Source: Streptomyces seoulensis (GTDB lineage Bacteria; Actinomycetota; Actinomycetes; Streptomycetales; Streptomycetaceae). Taken from it: DNA of 64,000 nucleotides. Numbering within the stretch: position 1 is the first letter of the stretch; each line of letters starts with the position of its first letter. The translations under genes were made by a program, and so were the position numbers. This document shows, piece by piece, positions 31,994 to 41,991 of the stretch. The notes under the pieces were generated by a model. The model was given only the letters and a program-made list of their open reading frames with translations. It had not been told where the DNA came from and searched no databases. Location: positions 5,245,001-5,309,000 of the forward strand of contig NZ_AP025667.1 of NCBI RefSeq assembly GCF_022846655.1, given 5' to 3'.

Positions 31994-32371
31994 ATGAGCA
32001 ACCCGCAGCAGTTGAGCTACAGCAAGGAGCACGAGTGGCTGTCGGCCGCCGAGGGCGGCGCGTCGACGGTCGGCATCACCGAGCACGCGGCCAACGCGCT
32101 CGGCGATGTGGTCTTCGTGCAGCTTCCCGAGGTCGGCGACGAGGTCACCGCGGGCGAGTCCTGCGGCGAGCTGGAGTCCACCAAGTCGGTCTCCGAGCTG
32201 TACTCGCCCGTCTCCGGTGAGATCACCGAGGTCAACCAGGACGTGGTGGACGACCCGTCGCTGGTGAACTCCGAGCCCTTCGAGGGCGGCTGGCTGTTCA
32301 AGGTGCGCGTCGCCGCCCAGCCGGACGACCTGCTCTCCGCCGACGAGTACACCGCCTACACCGCAGGCTGA
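31994..32371 (+). CDS. gcvH: Glycine cleavage system H protein
   Basis: 125 residues, the normal size. GcvH carries a lipoyl group that shuttles the aminomethyl group between the P, T and L proteins. The lipoyl-lysine is Lys64 in the [16 protein letters not shown] motif. YSKEHEWL at the N-terminus and GGWLFKVRV near the end are typical. Preceded by AGGAGAATTCAGGTC ribosome site. Confidence 0.97.
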   Translation: MSNPQQLSYSKEHEWLSAAEGGASTVGITEHAANALGDVVFVQLPEVGDEVTAGESCGELESTKSVSELYSPVSGEITEVNQDVVDDPSLVNSEPFEGGWLFKVRVAAQPDDLLSADEYTAYTAG

Positions 32372-32386
32372 GGAGCCAGTAGCCGT

Positions 32387-33652
32387 ATGACTGTCCTGAA
32401 CACGCCCCTGCACGAGCTGGACCCGGAGATCGCCGCCGCGGTCGACGCCGAGCTGCGCCGCCAGCAGTCGACCCTGGAGATGATCGCCTCCGAGAACTTC
32501 GCACCGCTCGCGGTGATGGAGGCACAGGGTTCGGTCCTGACCAACAAGTACGCCGAGGGCTACCCGGGCCGCCGCTACTACGGCGGCTGCGAGCACGTCG
32601 ACGTGGCCGAGCAGATCGCCATCGACCGGCTCAAGGAGCTGTTCGGCGCCGAGTACGCGAACGTCCAGCCGCACTCCGGCGCCTCCGCGAACCAGGCGGC
32701 GCTGTTCGCGCTGGCCCAGCCCGGTGACACCATCCTCGGGCTCGACCTGGCGCACGGCGGCCACCTCACCCACGGGATGCGGCTGAACTTCTCCGGCAAG
32801 CAGTTCGACGTGGTCGCGTACCACGTGGACGAGGAGACCGGCCTGGTCGACATGGCCGAGGTCGAGCGGCTGGCCAAGGAGCACCGCCCGAAGGTGATCA
32901 TCGCGGGCTGGTCGGCGTACCCGCGTCAGCTCGACTTCGCGGAGTTCCGGCGGATCGCGGACGAGGCCGGGTCCTACCTGTGGGTGGACATGGCGCACTT
33001 CGCCGGTCTGGTCGCGGCGGGTCTGCACCCGAACCCGGTCGAGTACGCGGACGTGGTGACCTCCACCACGCACAAGACGCTCGGCGGCCCCCGCGGCGGC
33101 ATCATCCTGGCGAAGAAGGACTTCGCGAAGAAGCTGAACTCCTCGGTCTTCCCCGGCTTCCAGGGCGGCCCGCTGGAGCACGTGATCGCCGCCAAGGCGG
33201 TCTCCTTCAAGGTCGCGGCCTCGGAGGACTTCAAGGAGCGCCAGCGTCGTACGGTGGAGGGTGCCCGTATCCTCGCCGAGCGGCTGACCGCGCCGGACGC
33301 CCGCGAGGCCGGGGTGAACGTGCTCTCCGGCGGCACCGACGTGCACCTGATCCTGGTGGACCTGCGTGAGTCGGAGCTCGACGGGCAGCAGGCCGAGGAC
33401 CGCCTCCACGAGGTCGGTATCACGGTCAACCGCAACGCCGTCCCGAACGACCCGCGGCCGCCGATGGTCACCTCGGGCCTGAGGATCGGCACGCCCGCCC
33501 TCGCCACCCGCGGCTTCACCGCCGAGGACTTCGCCGAGGTCGCGGACGTGCTCGCCGAGGCGCTGAAGCCGTCCTACGACGCGGAGGCGCTCGCGGCCCG
33601 CGTGCGGGTGCTGGCGGACAAGCACCCGCTGTATCCGACGCTGGGCGAGTAG
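32387..33652 (+). CDS. glyA: Serine hydroxymethyltransferase
   Basis: 421 residues. Interconverts serine and glycine with tetrahydrofolate. PLP enzyme signatures: [41 protein letters not shown], and the PLP lysine in [17 protein letters not shown]. The gene starts 15 bp after gcvH, consistent with one transcript. A perfect 16-bp hairpin follows 18 bp after its stop codon. A role in the glycine module is clear from context. Confidence 0.97.
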   Translation: MTVLNTPLHELDPEIAAAVDAELRRQQSTLEMIASENFAPLAVMEAQGSVLTNKYAEGYPGRRYYGGCEHVDVAEQIAIDRLKELFGAEYANVQPHSGASANQAALFALAQPGDTILGLDLAHGGHLTHGMRLNFSGKQFDVVAYHVDEETGLVDMAEVERLAKEHRPKVIIAGWSAYPRQLDFAEFRRIADEAGSYLWVDMAHFAGLVAAGLHPNPVEYADVVTSTTHKTLGGPRGGIILAKKDFAKKLNSSVFPGFQGGPLEHVIAAKAVSFKVAASEDFKERQRRTVEGARILAERLTAPDAREAGVNVLSGGTDVHLILVDLRESELDGQQAEDRLHEVGITVNRNAVPNDPRPPMVTSGLRIGTPALATRGFTAEDFAEVADVLAEALKPSYDAEALAARVRVLADKHPLYPTLGE

Positions 33653-33670
33653 TACCCCGTACGTGTCATC

Positions 33671-33707
33671 CGGGTGCCCCGCCCACTGCCGGTGGGCGGG
33701 GCACCCG
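33671..33707 (+). terminator. Strong terminator hairpin after glyA
   Basis: A perfect 16-bp stem (33671-33686 with 33692-33707) around a 5-base loop TGCCG. It should end the gcvT-gcvH-glyA transcript before sdaA. Confidence 0.88.
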
Positions 33708-33756
33708 TGCTGTGTCCGCACCACCTTTTTGTACCTGTTCGTATTGAGGAGTCACC

Positions 33757-35124
33757 GTGGCCGTATCGGTCTTCGACCTGTTCTCGATCGGCATCGGCCC
33801 GTCCAGCTCCCACACGGTCGGCCCGATGCGGGCGGCGCGCATGTTCGCCCGCCGTCTGCGCAACGAGGGCCTGCTGGACCCCGTCGCCGCCGTCCGCTGC
33901 GAGCTGTACGGCTCGCTCGGCGCCACCGGCCACGGCCACGGCACCCCGAAGGCGGTGCTGCTCGGCCTGGAGGGCGCCTCCCCGCGCACGGTGGACGTGG
34001 AGGGCGCAGACGACCGGGTCGAGGCGATCAGGAAGGCGGGCCGGCTCAGCCTGCTCGGCGAGCACGAGATCGCCTTCTCCTACGACGACGACCTGGTCCT
34101 GCACCGCCGCGAGACCCTGCCCTACCACGCCAACGGCATGACGCTGTGGGCGTACGACGCCTCGGGCGCGGAGCTGCTGACCAAGACGTACTACTCGGTC
34201 GGCGGCGGCTTCGTCGTGGACGAGGAGGCGGTCGGCGCGGACCGGATCGTGCTGGACGACACGGTGCTGAAGTACCCCTTCCGCACGGGTGACGAGCTGC
34301 TGCGCCTCACCAAGGAGACCGGTCTGTCGATCTCCGCGCTGATGCTGGAGAACGAGCGGGCCTGGCGCACCGAGGAGGAGATCCGCGAGGGCCTGCTGGA
34401 GATCTGGCGGGTGATGCGCGAGTGCGTGGCCCGCGGCATGTCCCGCGAGGGCATCCTGCCGGGCGGCCTGAAGGTGCGCCGCCGCGCCGCCATGTCCGCC
34501 CGCCAGCTCCGCGCCGAGGGCAACGCGCTCGCGCACTCCATGGAGTGGATCACCCTGTACGCGATGGCGGTGAACGAGGAGAACGCGGCGGGCGGCCGCG
34601 TGGTCACCGCGCCCACCAACGGCGCGGCCGGCATCATCCCGGCGGTGCTGCACTACTACATGAACTTCGTGCCCGGCGCGGACGAGGAGGGCGTGGTCCG
34701 CTTCCTGCTGGCCGCGGGCGCGATCGGCATGCTCTTCAAGGAGAACGCCTCCATCTCCGGCGCCGAGGTCGGCTGCCAGGGCGAGGTGGGCTCCGCCTGC
34801 TCCATGGCGGCGGGCGCGCTCGCCGAGGTGCTGGGCGGCTCCCCCGAGCAGGTGGAGAACGCCGCCGAGATCGGCATGGAGCACAACCTGGGCCTGACCT
34901 GCGACCCCGTCGGCGGCCTCGTCCAGATCCCGTGCATCGAGCGCAACGGCATGGCCTCGGTGAAGGCCGTCACGGCCGCCCGGATGGCCATGCGCGGCGA
35001 CGGCTCCCACAAGGTCTCCCTCGACAAGGTCATCAAGACCATGAAGGAGACGGGCGCGGACATGAGCGTCAAGTACAAGGAGACGGCGCGGGGCGGGCTC
35101 GCGGTGAACATCATCGAGTGCTAG
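33757..35124 (+). CDS. sdaA: L-serine ammonia-lyase (serine deaminase)
   Basis: 455 residues, the single-polypeptide type (beta then alpha domain). Converts L-serine to pyruvate and ammonia using a [4Fe-4S] cluster. Seen: [21 protein letters not shown] at the start, and cluster-related cysteines in [19 protein letters not shown] and [16 protein letters not shown]. The GTG at 33757 follows a TTGAGGAG site. It is separated from glyA by a strong terminator, so it probably has its own promoter, but it clearly belongs to the serine/glycine module. Confidence 0.95.
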   Translation: MAVSVFDLFSIGIGPSSSHTVGPMRAARMFARRLRNEGLLDPVAAVRCELYGSLGATGHGHGTPKAVLLGLEGASPRTVDVEGADDRVEAIRKAGRLSLLGEHEIAFSYDDDLVLHRRETLPYHANGMTLWAYDASGAELLTKTYYSVGGGFVVDEEAVGADRIVLDDTVLKYPFRTGDELLRLTKETGLSISALMLENERAWRTEEEIREGLLEIWRVMRECVARGMSREGILPGGLKVRRRAAMSARQLRAEGNALAHSMEWITLYAMAVNEENAAGGRVVTAPTNGAAGIIPAVLHYYMNFVPGADEEGVVRFLLAAGAIGMLFKENASISGAEVGCQGEVGSACSMAAGALAEVLGGSPEQVENAAEIGMEHNLGLTCDPVGGLVQIPCIERNGMASVKAVTAARMAMRGDGSHKVSLDKVIKTMKETGADMSVKYKETARGGLAVNIIEC

Positions 35125-35153
35125 GGGCCGGGCGGCACTGAATACTGGGGATC

Positions 35154-35777
35154 ATGCGCACCGACTTCGATCCCTCGGCCATGGGCCCCCGCGCCTTCTA
35201 CCGGCTGCTCACCTCGGTGGTGGTTCCCCGGCCGATCGCGTGGGTCTCCACCGTGTCCAAGGACCACCCGGACCGGCCGAACCTCGCACCGCACTCCTTC
35301 TTCTCCGTCTCCTGCGTGGAGCCGCCGATCGTGCAGTTCACCTCCGTGACGCGGAAGGACTCGCTGCGGAACGTGGAGGAGACCGGGGAGTTCGTGGTCA
35401 ACCTGGCGCCGGAGGGGCTGTTCCGGGAGATCAACGACACCGCGACGGACTTCCCGTCCGAGGTGAGCGAGTTCGACGCGGTCGGCCTCGAACAGGAACC
35501 CTCGCTGCGGGTGAAGCCGCCGCGGGTCGCGGCCTCCCCGGCGGCGCTGGAGTGCGTGCTGCACAGCATGCTCACGCTGGGCGACTCCACGGTGGTGTTC
35601 GGCCGGGTGGTCCACGCGGTGGTCAGCGAGGAGATGCTCGCGGACGACGGGCTCCCGGACATCGGGCGGCTGCGCCCGCTGACCCGGCTGGGCCGCGACG
35701 AGTGGGGGACGCTCGGCGAGGTGCTGGACAAGCCGCGCATCCGCTGGCGGGACTGGCAGGAGGGCGAGCGGAGCTGA
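35154..35777 (+). CDS. Flavin reductase-like protein (FMN-binding split barrel)
   Basis: 207 residues of the DIM6/NtaB family. A PRPIAWVST opening, PNLAPHSFFSVSCVEPPIVQFT and the TGEFVVNLAP segment mark the FMN site. Could supply reduced flavin or act as a small flavin-dependent reductase. 29 bp downstream of sdaA and convergent with a luciferase-like oxidoreductase; a flavin reductase beside a flavin-dependent oxygenase may work with it, but this is only proximity. Confidence 0.85.
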   Translation: MRTDFDPSAMGPRAFYRLLTSVVVPRPIAWVSTVSKDHPDRPNLAPHSFFSVSCVEPPIVQFTSVTRKDSLRNVEETGEFVVNLAPEGLFREINDTATDFPSEVSEFDAVGLEQEPSLRVKPPRVAASPAALECVLHSMLTLGDSTVVFGRVVHAVVSEEMLADDGLPDIGRLRPLTRLGRDEWGTLGEVLDKPRIRWRDWQEGERS

Positions 35778-35803
35778 TCGACGCCGTCGCGTCGGAGTGA
35801 CGC

Positions 35804-36823
35804 CTAGTCGGACCGGCCGAGTCCCCAGGCGTCGGCGAGCAGCGAGAACGAGCGGGCCCGGTGCGCGGGGTCGTGGGTGTAGGTCGTGATGATGAGTTCG
35901 TCGGCCCTCAGGTCCGCGACCAGCGCCTCCAGCTCGGTGACGACCGTCTCCGGGGAGCCCACCGCGCGTACCTCCTGGAAGTCGTCCACGAACCGGGCGA
36001 CCTCGGGTCCGATCACTGTCCCCAGGTCTCTGACCGGGGGCCGTAGCGGGCCGCGCCGACCGGTGTAGATGCCTGCGGCCAGCTGCTGGGCGGTGGTGAA
36101 CAGGTAGTGCGCCTCGTCGTCGGTGGGGGCGACCAGGACGTTGACGCCGACCATGGCGTAGGGCTGCCTGATCTCGGCGGTGGGGAACTCCGTCGAGAAG
36201 CGCGAGCGGTACAGCTCCAGCGCCTCGTGCCGCATCTGCGGGGCGAAGTGGGAGGCGAAGGCGTAGGGCAGTCCGAGATAGGCGGCGACGGCCGCGCCGT
36301 CGAGGCTGGACCCCAGCATCCACAGGGGGACCTCGGTGCCCTGGCCCGGCACGGCCCGCACCTCGGGTCCCTCGCCGTCGGGGGAGCCGAGGTAGCGGTG
36401 CAGGTCGACGACGTCCTGGACGAACGTGTCGGTGGCCGCGCCGCCCCGGCGCAGCGCGGCGGCCGTCGTCGGGTCCGTGCCCGGTGCGCGGCCGAGGCCG
36501 AGGTCGATGCGGTCGCCGTACATCTCGGCGAGCGTGCCGTAGTACTCCGCGACCATCAGCGGGCTGTGGTTGGGCAGCATCACGCCGCCGGAGCCCAGCC
36601 GGATGCGCTTGCTGTGTTCGGCGGCCCGGCCGATGAGCAGGGACGTCGCCGAGGACGCGAAGGTGGCGACGTTGTGGTGCTCGGCGTACCAGTACCGGGT
36701 GTAACCGAGCGCGTCCGCGAGCCGGACCAGTTCCACCGACTGATCGAGCGCGGTGGAAGTGTCGGTGCCCGAGGCCACGGGTACGAGATCGAGGATCGAC
36801 AGCGGAACACGCGAGGTTGTCAT
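35804..36823 (-). CDS. LLM class flavin-dependent oxidoreductase (luciferase-like)
   Basis: 339 residues of the MsnO8-type luciferase-like family: SILDLVPVASG at the start, ALGYTRYWYAEHHNVATFASSATS, RIRLGSGGVMLPNHSPLMVAEYYGTL and GDRIDLGLGRAPGTDP. It would use FMN (or F420) and oxygen. I chose MTTSRVPLS at 36823; the longer frame is only 17 residues more. Divergent from the PP2C gene over a 298-bp gap with no further gene. Confidence 0.85.
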   Translation of the reverse strand: MTTSRVPLSILDLVPVASGTDTSTALDQSVELVRLADALGYTRYWYAEHHNVATFASSATSLLIGRAAEHSKRIRLGSGGVMLPNHSPLMVAEYYGTLAEMYGDRIDLGLGRAPGTDPTTAAALRRGGAATDTFVQDVVDLHRYLGSPDGEGPEVRAVPGQGTEVPLWMLGSSLDGAAVAAYLGLPYAFASHFAPQMRHEALELYRSRFSTEFPTAEIRQPYAMVGVNVLVAPTDDEAHYLFTTAQQLAAGIYTGRRGPLRPPVRDLGTVIGPEVARFVDDFQEVRAVGSPETVVTELEALVADLRADELIITTYTHDPAHRARSFSLLADAWGLGRSD

Positions 36824-37121
36824 GTCGGCGCCACAATCATCAGGTGCGGAGTGCCCCCACAGCGAAGGTGTCACAGGCCCGACCGGCCCGCAAACAGAGC
36901 TGGGGCGCGGCGGTCCGGGGGCCGCGTGCTCAAGATCCGGCGTGGCCCAACTCGCCCTGACAGGGGCTCACTTGACTTCCTCACCTGGGGCGAAGACACT
37001 CGGGTGAGTCTGGTGTGGTGTGCCCGGACGCCCTCTTCCTTGTCTCTTCTCCCCCTCCTTTTCCGTCCCGCCGCGGTGGAAGACGTCGTCGCCGGATCGG
37101 CTCCGCCAGCCAGGAGAACAC

Positions 37122-38003
37122 ATGTCTCTGACCCTCCAGTTCACCATCCGCAGCGACAAGGGACTTGTCCGCGAAGTCAACGAGGACTCCGTGTACGCGG
37201 CGCCGCATCTCTTGGTGGTGGCGGACGGGATGGGCGGGCATGCCGGCGGCGAGGTGGCCAGTTCCGTCGTCATCTCGCACATGGCCGAGCTGGGACCGGA
37301 GCGGACGCGGGCGGAGCCCATGGAGGCGCTGCGCGAGGCGATACTCGCCGGGAACCTGGCCATCGCCCGGGCGGTGCGCGCCTCGCCGGAGCTGGACGGG
37401 ATGGGGACCACCATCACGGCGGTCCTGATGGAGGCCGACAGCGACCAGTTCGTCGTGGCCAACGTCGGGGACTCCCGCACGTATCTGATGCGCGCGGGCG
37501 AGCTGGTGCTGCTGACCCGTGACGACTCCCTGGTGCAGACCCTGCTGGACGACGGCCGGATCACCGCGGCCGAGGCGCTCGCGCATCCGCAGCGGTCCAT
37601 GGTGACGAAGGCGCTGGTGGGCGGGGAGTCGCTGAGCCCCGCGCTGTTCCGTCTGGAGACGCTGCCCGGCGACCGCTTCCTGCTGTGCTCGGACGGGCTG
37701 AGCGATCTGGTGGCCGAGTCCGACCTGGCCGTGGCGCTCGGCATACCCGGCCGGGACGACGCCGCCGACCGGCTGGTCGAGCTGGCCCTCGGCGCGGGCG
37801 GCAACGACAACGTGTCCGTCGTGGTCGCGGACGTCGTCCACGGCGACGCCTACGCCCCGGACGACGCCGCCCCGGTCATCTCGCGCGCCCCCCTCCAGGA
37901 GGACACCGCCGCTCCCGCGCGCCCGGGGCGGAAGGGCCGCACGGTGTTCGTGCTGGCCGCCGTCGTGGTGGCGGCGGCCGTGGCGGTGTACCTGCTCGGC
38001 TAG
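37122..38003 (+). CDS. PP2C family protein serine/threonine phosphatase, membrane anchored
   Basis: 293 residues. A soluble PP2C domain (about 1-245) with the metal-binding motifs NEDS, LLVVADGMGGHAGGE, MGTTITAVL, ANVGDSRTYLMR, LLCSDGLSDLV and GGNDNVSVVVADV, then a linker and one C-terminal membrane helix (VFVLAAVVVAAAVAVYLLG). Likely removes phosphate from Ser/Thr kinase targets at the membrane. ATG at 37122 follows CCAGGAGAACA. Its TAG stop lies inside the left arm of a 113-bp palindrome. Confidence 0.93.
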   Translation: MSLTLQFTIRSDKGLVREVNEDSVYAAPHLLVVADGMGGHAGGEVASSVVISHMAELGPERTRAEPMEALREAILAGNLAIARAVRASPELDGMGTTITAVLMEADSDQFVVANVGDSRTYLMRAGELVLLTRDDSLVQTLLDDGRITAAEALAHPQRSMVTKALVGGESLSPALFRLETLPGDRFLLCSDGLSDLVAESDLAVALGIPGRDDAADRLVELALGAGGNDNVSVVVADVVHGDAYAPDDAAPVISRAPLQEDTAAPARPGRKGRTVFVLAAVVVAAAVAVYLLG

Positions 38004-38112
38004 GGCCTTTCTTCCGGATCGGGCCGACGCGGACCTACGGCGCCTTCCGGCCGACCCGAGCGGGGTCTGCCAGACCCCGCGACCGCGGCAAGATCCGGAA
38101 GACAGGCCCTAG
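38000..38112. repeat. 113-bp palindromic element between the core region and the gene cluster
   Basis: The 21-bp ends 38000-38020 and 38092-38112 are reverse complements at 20 of 21 positions, each beginning or ending in CTAGGGCCT. A smaller perfect hairpin (GCGGGGTCTG/CAGACCCCGC, 38060-38080) sits inside. The outer CTAG on each side supplies the TAG stop codon of the two convergent genes (38001-38003 forward, 38109-38111 reverse). It could act as a two-way terminator or be a dispersed insertion element. Confidence 0.85.
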
Positions 38113-39452
38113 CGCTGCTGGAAGGCGCAGCCCGCGTGGGCGCCGGCCGCGTAGGAGATGACGTCGGCGCGGGCAGCGGGCAGACCGCGCAGGAAGGCGC
38201 CCGCGTAGCTGCGGCCGATGAGGAAGGCTCCCCAGTTCAGCACCCAGGGGGCGGGCTCGCCGGTGCCCTCCTCGGGGAAGGGCTCCGGGAGCGGGGTGAC
38301 CAGTTCCTGCACGATGTGCGGGGTGACCAGCGCCCGCTCCAGGCTCGCCGCCCACCGCGCGTCGTCCACGCTGCGGCCCAGCACGGTGCCGGAGCCGCCG
38401 AGGCCGTGCGCGGGCTTGAGCACCAGGCGCTCGCGGTGGCGCCGGCAGTACGCGAGCAGGTCGGCCGGCTTACCGTCGATCCGCGCCGTGCCGGGGCGCA
38501 GTTCATGGGTCCACGGGAGCAGGCGGCGTACGAGGTCCCGCTCCCCCGCGTCCAGGGTGTCCTGGCAGCGGTCCTCCCGGAGCAGGGCCAGCGCGCGCTT
38601 GTTGCCGTGCATGGAGGTGCGCAGCGGGGACAGCAGGGGGACGCCGCAGCGCGCGAACAGGTCGAGCAGGGCCTCGGCCTCCCGCAGCGTGGCCGCGTCG
38701 GCGGTCAGCTCGCCCAGGGTGAAGTAGCGGTACACCAGGTCGGCCGGGCGGCCGTCGACGAGGAGGCGGCCGCCCGACTCGCGGGCCTGGCCGGTGTGGC
38801 AGCCGTACGCCTCGATGCCGTGCGGGGCGAGCAGCCCGGCGAGCGCGGTGATCTCCGGCTCGGTGCCGCGGTAGCCGTCGGGACAGTCCATGAGGGCGAC
38901 CCTGCAGGTCTCCCCGGTCCGGCCCGCGGCCTGGCGCATCTGCCCCGCGAGCACGGCGACGGGGTCGGGGAAGCCGAGGTCCTCCCGCGTGACGAACGCG
39001 GCCAGTTCCGGGTCGGCCAAAGTGAGCCGGTTCAGTTCCGGGATCTGCAGGCCGCCCAGCGCGCTGCTGATGTTGAACTCCAGCATGCGGAAGCCGGACC
39101 GGTCCCGGTAGAGGTCGGCGCGGCCGATGCGGGCGGGCTCGGGCACCGGGGGCCGCAGGGCCAGGCGGGACTGTTCGGGGCGCAGTCCGACCGCTGCGGC
39201 GAAGGCGTGCGGGTCGCCGTCGAAGAGCCGCTCGGGCAGTGTGAACAGCAGGTCGGTCACACCGTTGAGGTCGGCTTCGAGCTGTCCGGCCTCCTCGGCC
39301 GTGAGGAAGGCGGGCCGGGTGAGGAAGCGGTCCTCCAGGGCCCGGTGGACGAGGTCCAGCCGCGCCGGGTCCGGGTCGCGGAGGGCGAGCGGGCGGCGTC
39401 CGGGGCCAGCCAGGTAGCGGGCGGTGAGGGTGGTGGGCGGGGCGGTCGTCAT
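38109..39452 (-). CDS. Circularly permuted ATP-grasp-like ligase
   Basis: 447 residues. A run of segments such as LEFNISSALGGLQIPELNR, a GNKRALALL loop (about residue 283) and LVLKPAHGLGGSGTVLGR recalls the glutathionylspermidine-synthase-like, circularly permuted ATP-grasp fold, which forms amide bonds with ATP. Substrates cannot be read. Last gene of the reverse operon; its start overlaps the preceding ATP-grasp gene stop by 4 bp. A different enzyme class with an ATP-grasp look cannot be excluded. Confidence 0.6.
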   Translation of the reverse strand: MTTAPPTTLTARYLAGPGRRPLALRDPDPARLDLVHRALEDRFLTRPAFLTAEEAGQLEADLNGVTDLLFTLPERLFDGDPHAFAAAVGLRPEQSRLALRPPVPEPARIGRADLYRDRSGFRMLEFNISSALGGLQIPELNRLTLADPELAAFVTREDLGFPDPVAVLAGQMRQAAGRTGETCRVALMDCPDGYRGTEPEITALAGLLAPHGIEAYGCHTGQARESGGRLLVDGRPADLVYRYFTLGELTADAATLREAEALLDLFARCGVPLLSPLRTSMHGNKRALALLREDRCQDTLDAGERDLVRRLLPWTHELRPGTARIDGKPADLLAYCRRHRERLVLKPAHGLGGSGTVLGRSVDDARWAASLERALVTPHIVQELVTPLPEPFPEEGTGEPAPWVLNWGAFLIGRSYAGAFLRGLPAARADVISYAAGAHAGCAFQQR

Positions 39453-40678
39453 GGGGCGGGCGTCTCCTCGGCCGGCGCGGGCCGGGTCGTGATGCGGACC
39501 AGGGCGGCGGCGGCGCGGGCGCGCGCGAGGGCCTCGTCGGGGGTGTCCGCGGTCGCGATCACCGAGCCGCAGCGGTCGTCCGAGCCGCGCAGTTCGGCGA
39601 CCGTGTCCCCGGGGGCGACGTCGGGGTCGGTGTCCACCACGCCGGGGCTCGCCTCGGCCGCCTCCCAGCCGGTGACCTCCGTGACCAGGCCGGGCGGCGC
39701 GGTCAGGAACCAGGTGGCGGCGGCGCCCGCGGCACCGCTGCGCGCGGGCGGCCGTGCTCCCGCCACATGGGCGGCCAGCAGATCGCGTACGTCCGCGCCC
39801 GTGACCTCGCGTACGAGGTCGATGATGCCGTCGCCGCCGGGGCGGTTGTGGGACTCCACGACGCGCGGTCCGCGCGGGGTGACGATGATCTCCGTGTGCG
39901 CGGGCCCCTCCGTCAGACCCACCGCGTCGAGCAGGCTCCGGGTGGCGGCCGCCAGCGCCTCGTACCGGGCGGTGTCGATGCGGGCGGGGACGACGTGGCC
40001 GATCTCCACGGCGTTGTCACCGGTGAACTTCTCGGTGACGGCCAGCACTTCGTGCTCCCCGGCGCGGGAGAAGGACTCCACGCTGTACTCGGGCCCGTCC
40101 AGGAACTCCTCGGCGAGCAGCGCGTCCGGCACGGCCGCGACCAGCCGGGCGGCCCGCTCCACGTCGGCCGCCTCCCGCAGGACCTGGATGCCCTGACTGC
40201 CGGAGCCGTCGCGCGGCTTGAGCACGACGGGCAGCCCGGCACGCGCGGCGAAGGCGGCCACGTCGCGCGGCGCCCGCATCAGCGCGGCCCGGACGGCGGG
40301 CGTGCCCGGCGCGTCCGCGAGGGCTTCGCGCATCAGCGCCTTGTCCTTGAGCAGCAGCACCGTCCGCAGCGGGTCGCCCTGAAGACCGAGGGCGTCGCGG
40401 ATGCGGGCGGCGGTGGTCAGGAAGCGTTCGCGGACGGTGACGACCCGGTCGAAGGGGACCGCCTTGTGCAGGGCCACGGCCCGGTCGAGCCAGGCTTCGC
40501 CGTCGTCGTCGGACAGCAGCAGCGCCTCGTCGCAGGCGTCGCGGTGGCCGGGGCCGAACTCGGCGAGCGTGCCGCCGTAGACGACGTGGCAGCCGTGGGC
40601 GCGCAGAGCCTTGGGCAGCCGGGTGCCGCCGCCCAGGACGAGGACGGTCCGGGCGGCCGCGGGGCCGGTGTCGGTCAT
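39449..40678 (-). CDS. ATP-grasp ligase, second of the cluster
   Basis: 409 residues of the L-amino-acid ligase/biotin-carboxylase-like ATP-grasp class. An N-terminal Rossmann-like part (TVLVLGGGTRLPKALRAHG) is followed by the grasp domain: PVVLKPRDGSGSQGIQVL, LLAEEFLDGPEYSVESFS and RVVESHNRPGGDGIIDLV, which carries the metal-binding acids. Likely joins an amino acid to an amine or another amino acid. Its tail (RAAAALVRITTRPAP) resembles that of the first ATP-grasp (RAAALVGIVTSPPAP), so the two may be paralogues. Overlaps both neighbours by 4 bp. Confidence 0.85.
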   Translation of the reverse strand: MTDTGPAAARTVLVLGGGTRLPKALRAHGCHVVYGGTLAEFGPGHRDACDEALLLSDDDGEAWLDRAVALHKAVPFDRVVTVRERFLTTAARIRDALGLQGDPLRTVLLLKDKALMREALADAPGTPAVRAALMRAPRDVAAFAARAGLPVVLKPRDGSGSQGIQVLREAADVERAARLVAAVPDALLAEEFLDGPEYSVESFSRAGEHEVLAVTEKFTGDNAVEIGHVVPARIDTARYEALAAATRSLLDAVGLTEGPAHTEIIVTPRGPRVVESHNRPGGDGIIDLVREVTGADVRDLLAAHVAGARPPARSGAAGAAATWFLTAPPGLVTEVTGWEAAEASPGVVDTDPDVAPGDTVAELRGSDDRCGSVIATADTPDEALARARAAAALVRITTRPAPAEETPAP

Positions 40679-41991
40679 ACGGATTCCTGGGTGAGCGCCG
40701 GGTCCTTGGTGACCCGTGGGACGGCGGGGGTACCGGGGGTGTCGGGGACGGGCCGGGCCCGGCGTGCGGTGTACGGGGCGGCGGAGGCGACCAGGGCGAC
40801 GACGGCGCCCAGCAGCAGCCAGCCGCCCACCGGGCGCCAGTCGGGGCCGGGGGCGAGGCAGAGCGTGGTCAGCGCCAGCGGGGCGACGACACCGGTCACG
40901 CCCCGGCCGAGGGAGAAGAAGCCCTGGTACTCGCCGTGCGAGCCGTCGGGGGCGAGTTCGTAGCTGAGGCCGTAGCTGCCTGCGGACTGCCAGAGTTCGC
41001 CGGCCGTGTGCAGGGTCATGCCGACGAGCAGCAGGCCCAGCGCGGCGAGCGGTGCGGAGGCGAGGACGGCGCAGGCGATGGCGGCCCAGCCCGCGAGGAG
41101 CACCCAGCCGGAGCGGCGGACCACGCGCGCGGCGGTGTCCACGTCCCCGGTGCCCCGGGAGAACGGCACCTGGAGCAGGACGACCAGCACCGTGTTGGCC
41201 AGCACCACGGCGGAGATGGTCCACTCGGGGGCGCTGGTGTGGTCGGCGATCCACAGTGGCAGGGCGAGGGACAGCACGTCGTAGTGGATGCTGGTCAGTC
41301 CGCAGACCAGGGTGACCTGGGCGTAGGGGCGGTCCCGCAGGACGGTGCGGCGGGCGGGCGCGGCCGGGCCGGTGGGCGCGGGGCGGACCGGGGGCACCTT
41401 GCGCAGGGGCAGCGCGGCGACGGCGTAGGCGCCGGCGTTGAGCAGGAGGACGGTCAGATAGGCGGCGCGGGTGTCGGCCGCGAGGGCGAACGCGGCGAGC
41501 GCGGTGCCGATGCTCAGACCGGCGTTGGTGACGGACTTCAGCAGGGCGCGCAGCCGTACCCGCGCCTCTCCGACGCCGACGCTGCTGATGACGGCGCCCC
41601 GCGCGGCCGCGCCGCCGCGTTCGGCGACGGCGGCGACGCAGGTGACGGCGATGAACGCCCACAGGGAGTGGACCAGCGCGAACGAGGCCGTGGCGAGGGC
41701 CTGTCCGGCGAGGGCGGCGGCGTAGGTGCCGCGGGCGCCGAAGCGGTCGGCGATCCGGCCCGCCGGGACGGCCGCCGCCAGGCCGGTCAGCCCGGCCACG
41801 GCGAGGCCGACGCCGACCTGGGCGGCGGAGAGGCCGACCGAGCGGGTGAAGAACAGCGCGCTGACCGGGAGGAGGAGCCCGCTGCCGGTCTGGCCCACGA
41901 GGGTGGACAGGGCGAGCGCGCGGGGCGCTCCCCGCTCCGGCAGCAGGGCGCGTATCCGGCCCGGTCCGCGACCTGACGGCAGGTCAGTCAT
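40675..41991 (-). CDS. MFS transporter, probable product exporter
   Basis: 438 residues with about 12 hydrophobic helices and the MFS loop RIADRFGARGTYAAALAG between helices 2 and 3. In a biosynthetic operon an exporter that also gives self-resistance is expected. I chose the ATG at 41989-41991, which has GAGGGCGGG just before it; a GTG at 42003 is possible. Its stop overlaps the start of the next ATP-grasp gene. Confidence 0.9.
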   Translation of the reverse strand: MTDLPSGRGPGRIRALLPERGAPRALALSTLVGQTGSGLLLPVSALFFTRSVGLSAAQVGVGLAVAGLTGLAAAVPAGRIADRFGARGTYAAALAGQALATASFALVHSLWAFIAVTCVAAVAERGGAAARGAVISSVGVGEARVRLRALLKSVTNAGLSIGTALAAFALAADTRAAYLTVLLLNAGAYAVAALPLRKVPPVRPAPTGPAAPARRTVLRDRPYAQVTLVCGLTSIHYDVLSLALPLWIADHTSAPEWTISAVVLANTVLVVLLQVPFSRGTGDVDTAARVVRRSGWVLLAGWAAIACAVLASAPLAALGLLLVGMTLHTAGELWQSAGSYGLSYELAPDGSHGEYQGFFSLGRGVTGVVAPLALTTLCLAPGPDWRPVGGWLLLGAVVALVASAAPYTARRARPVPDTPGTPAVPRVTKDPALTQESV

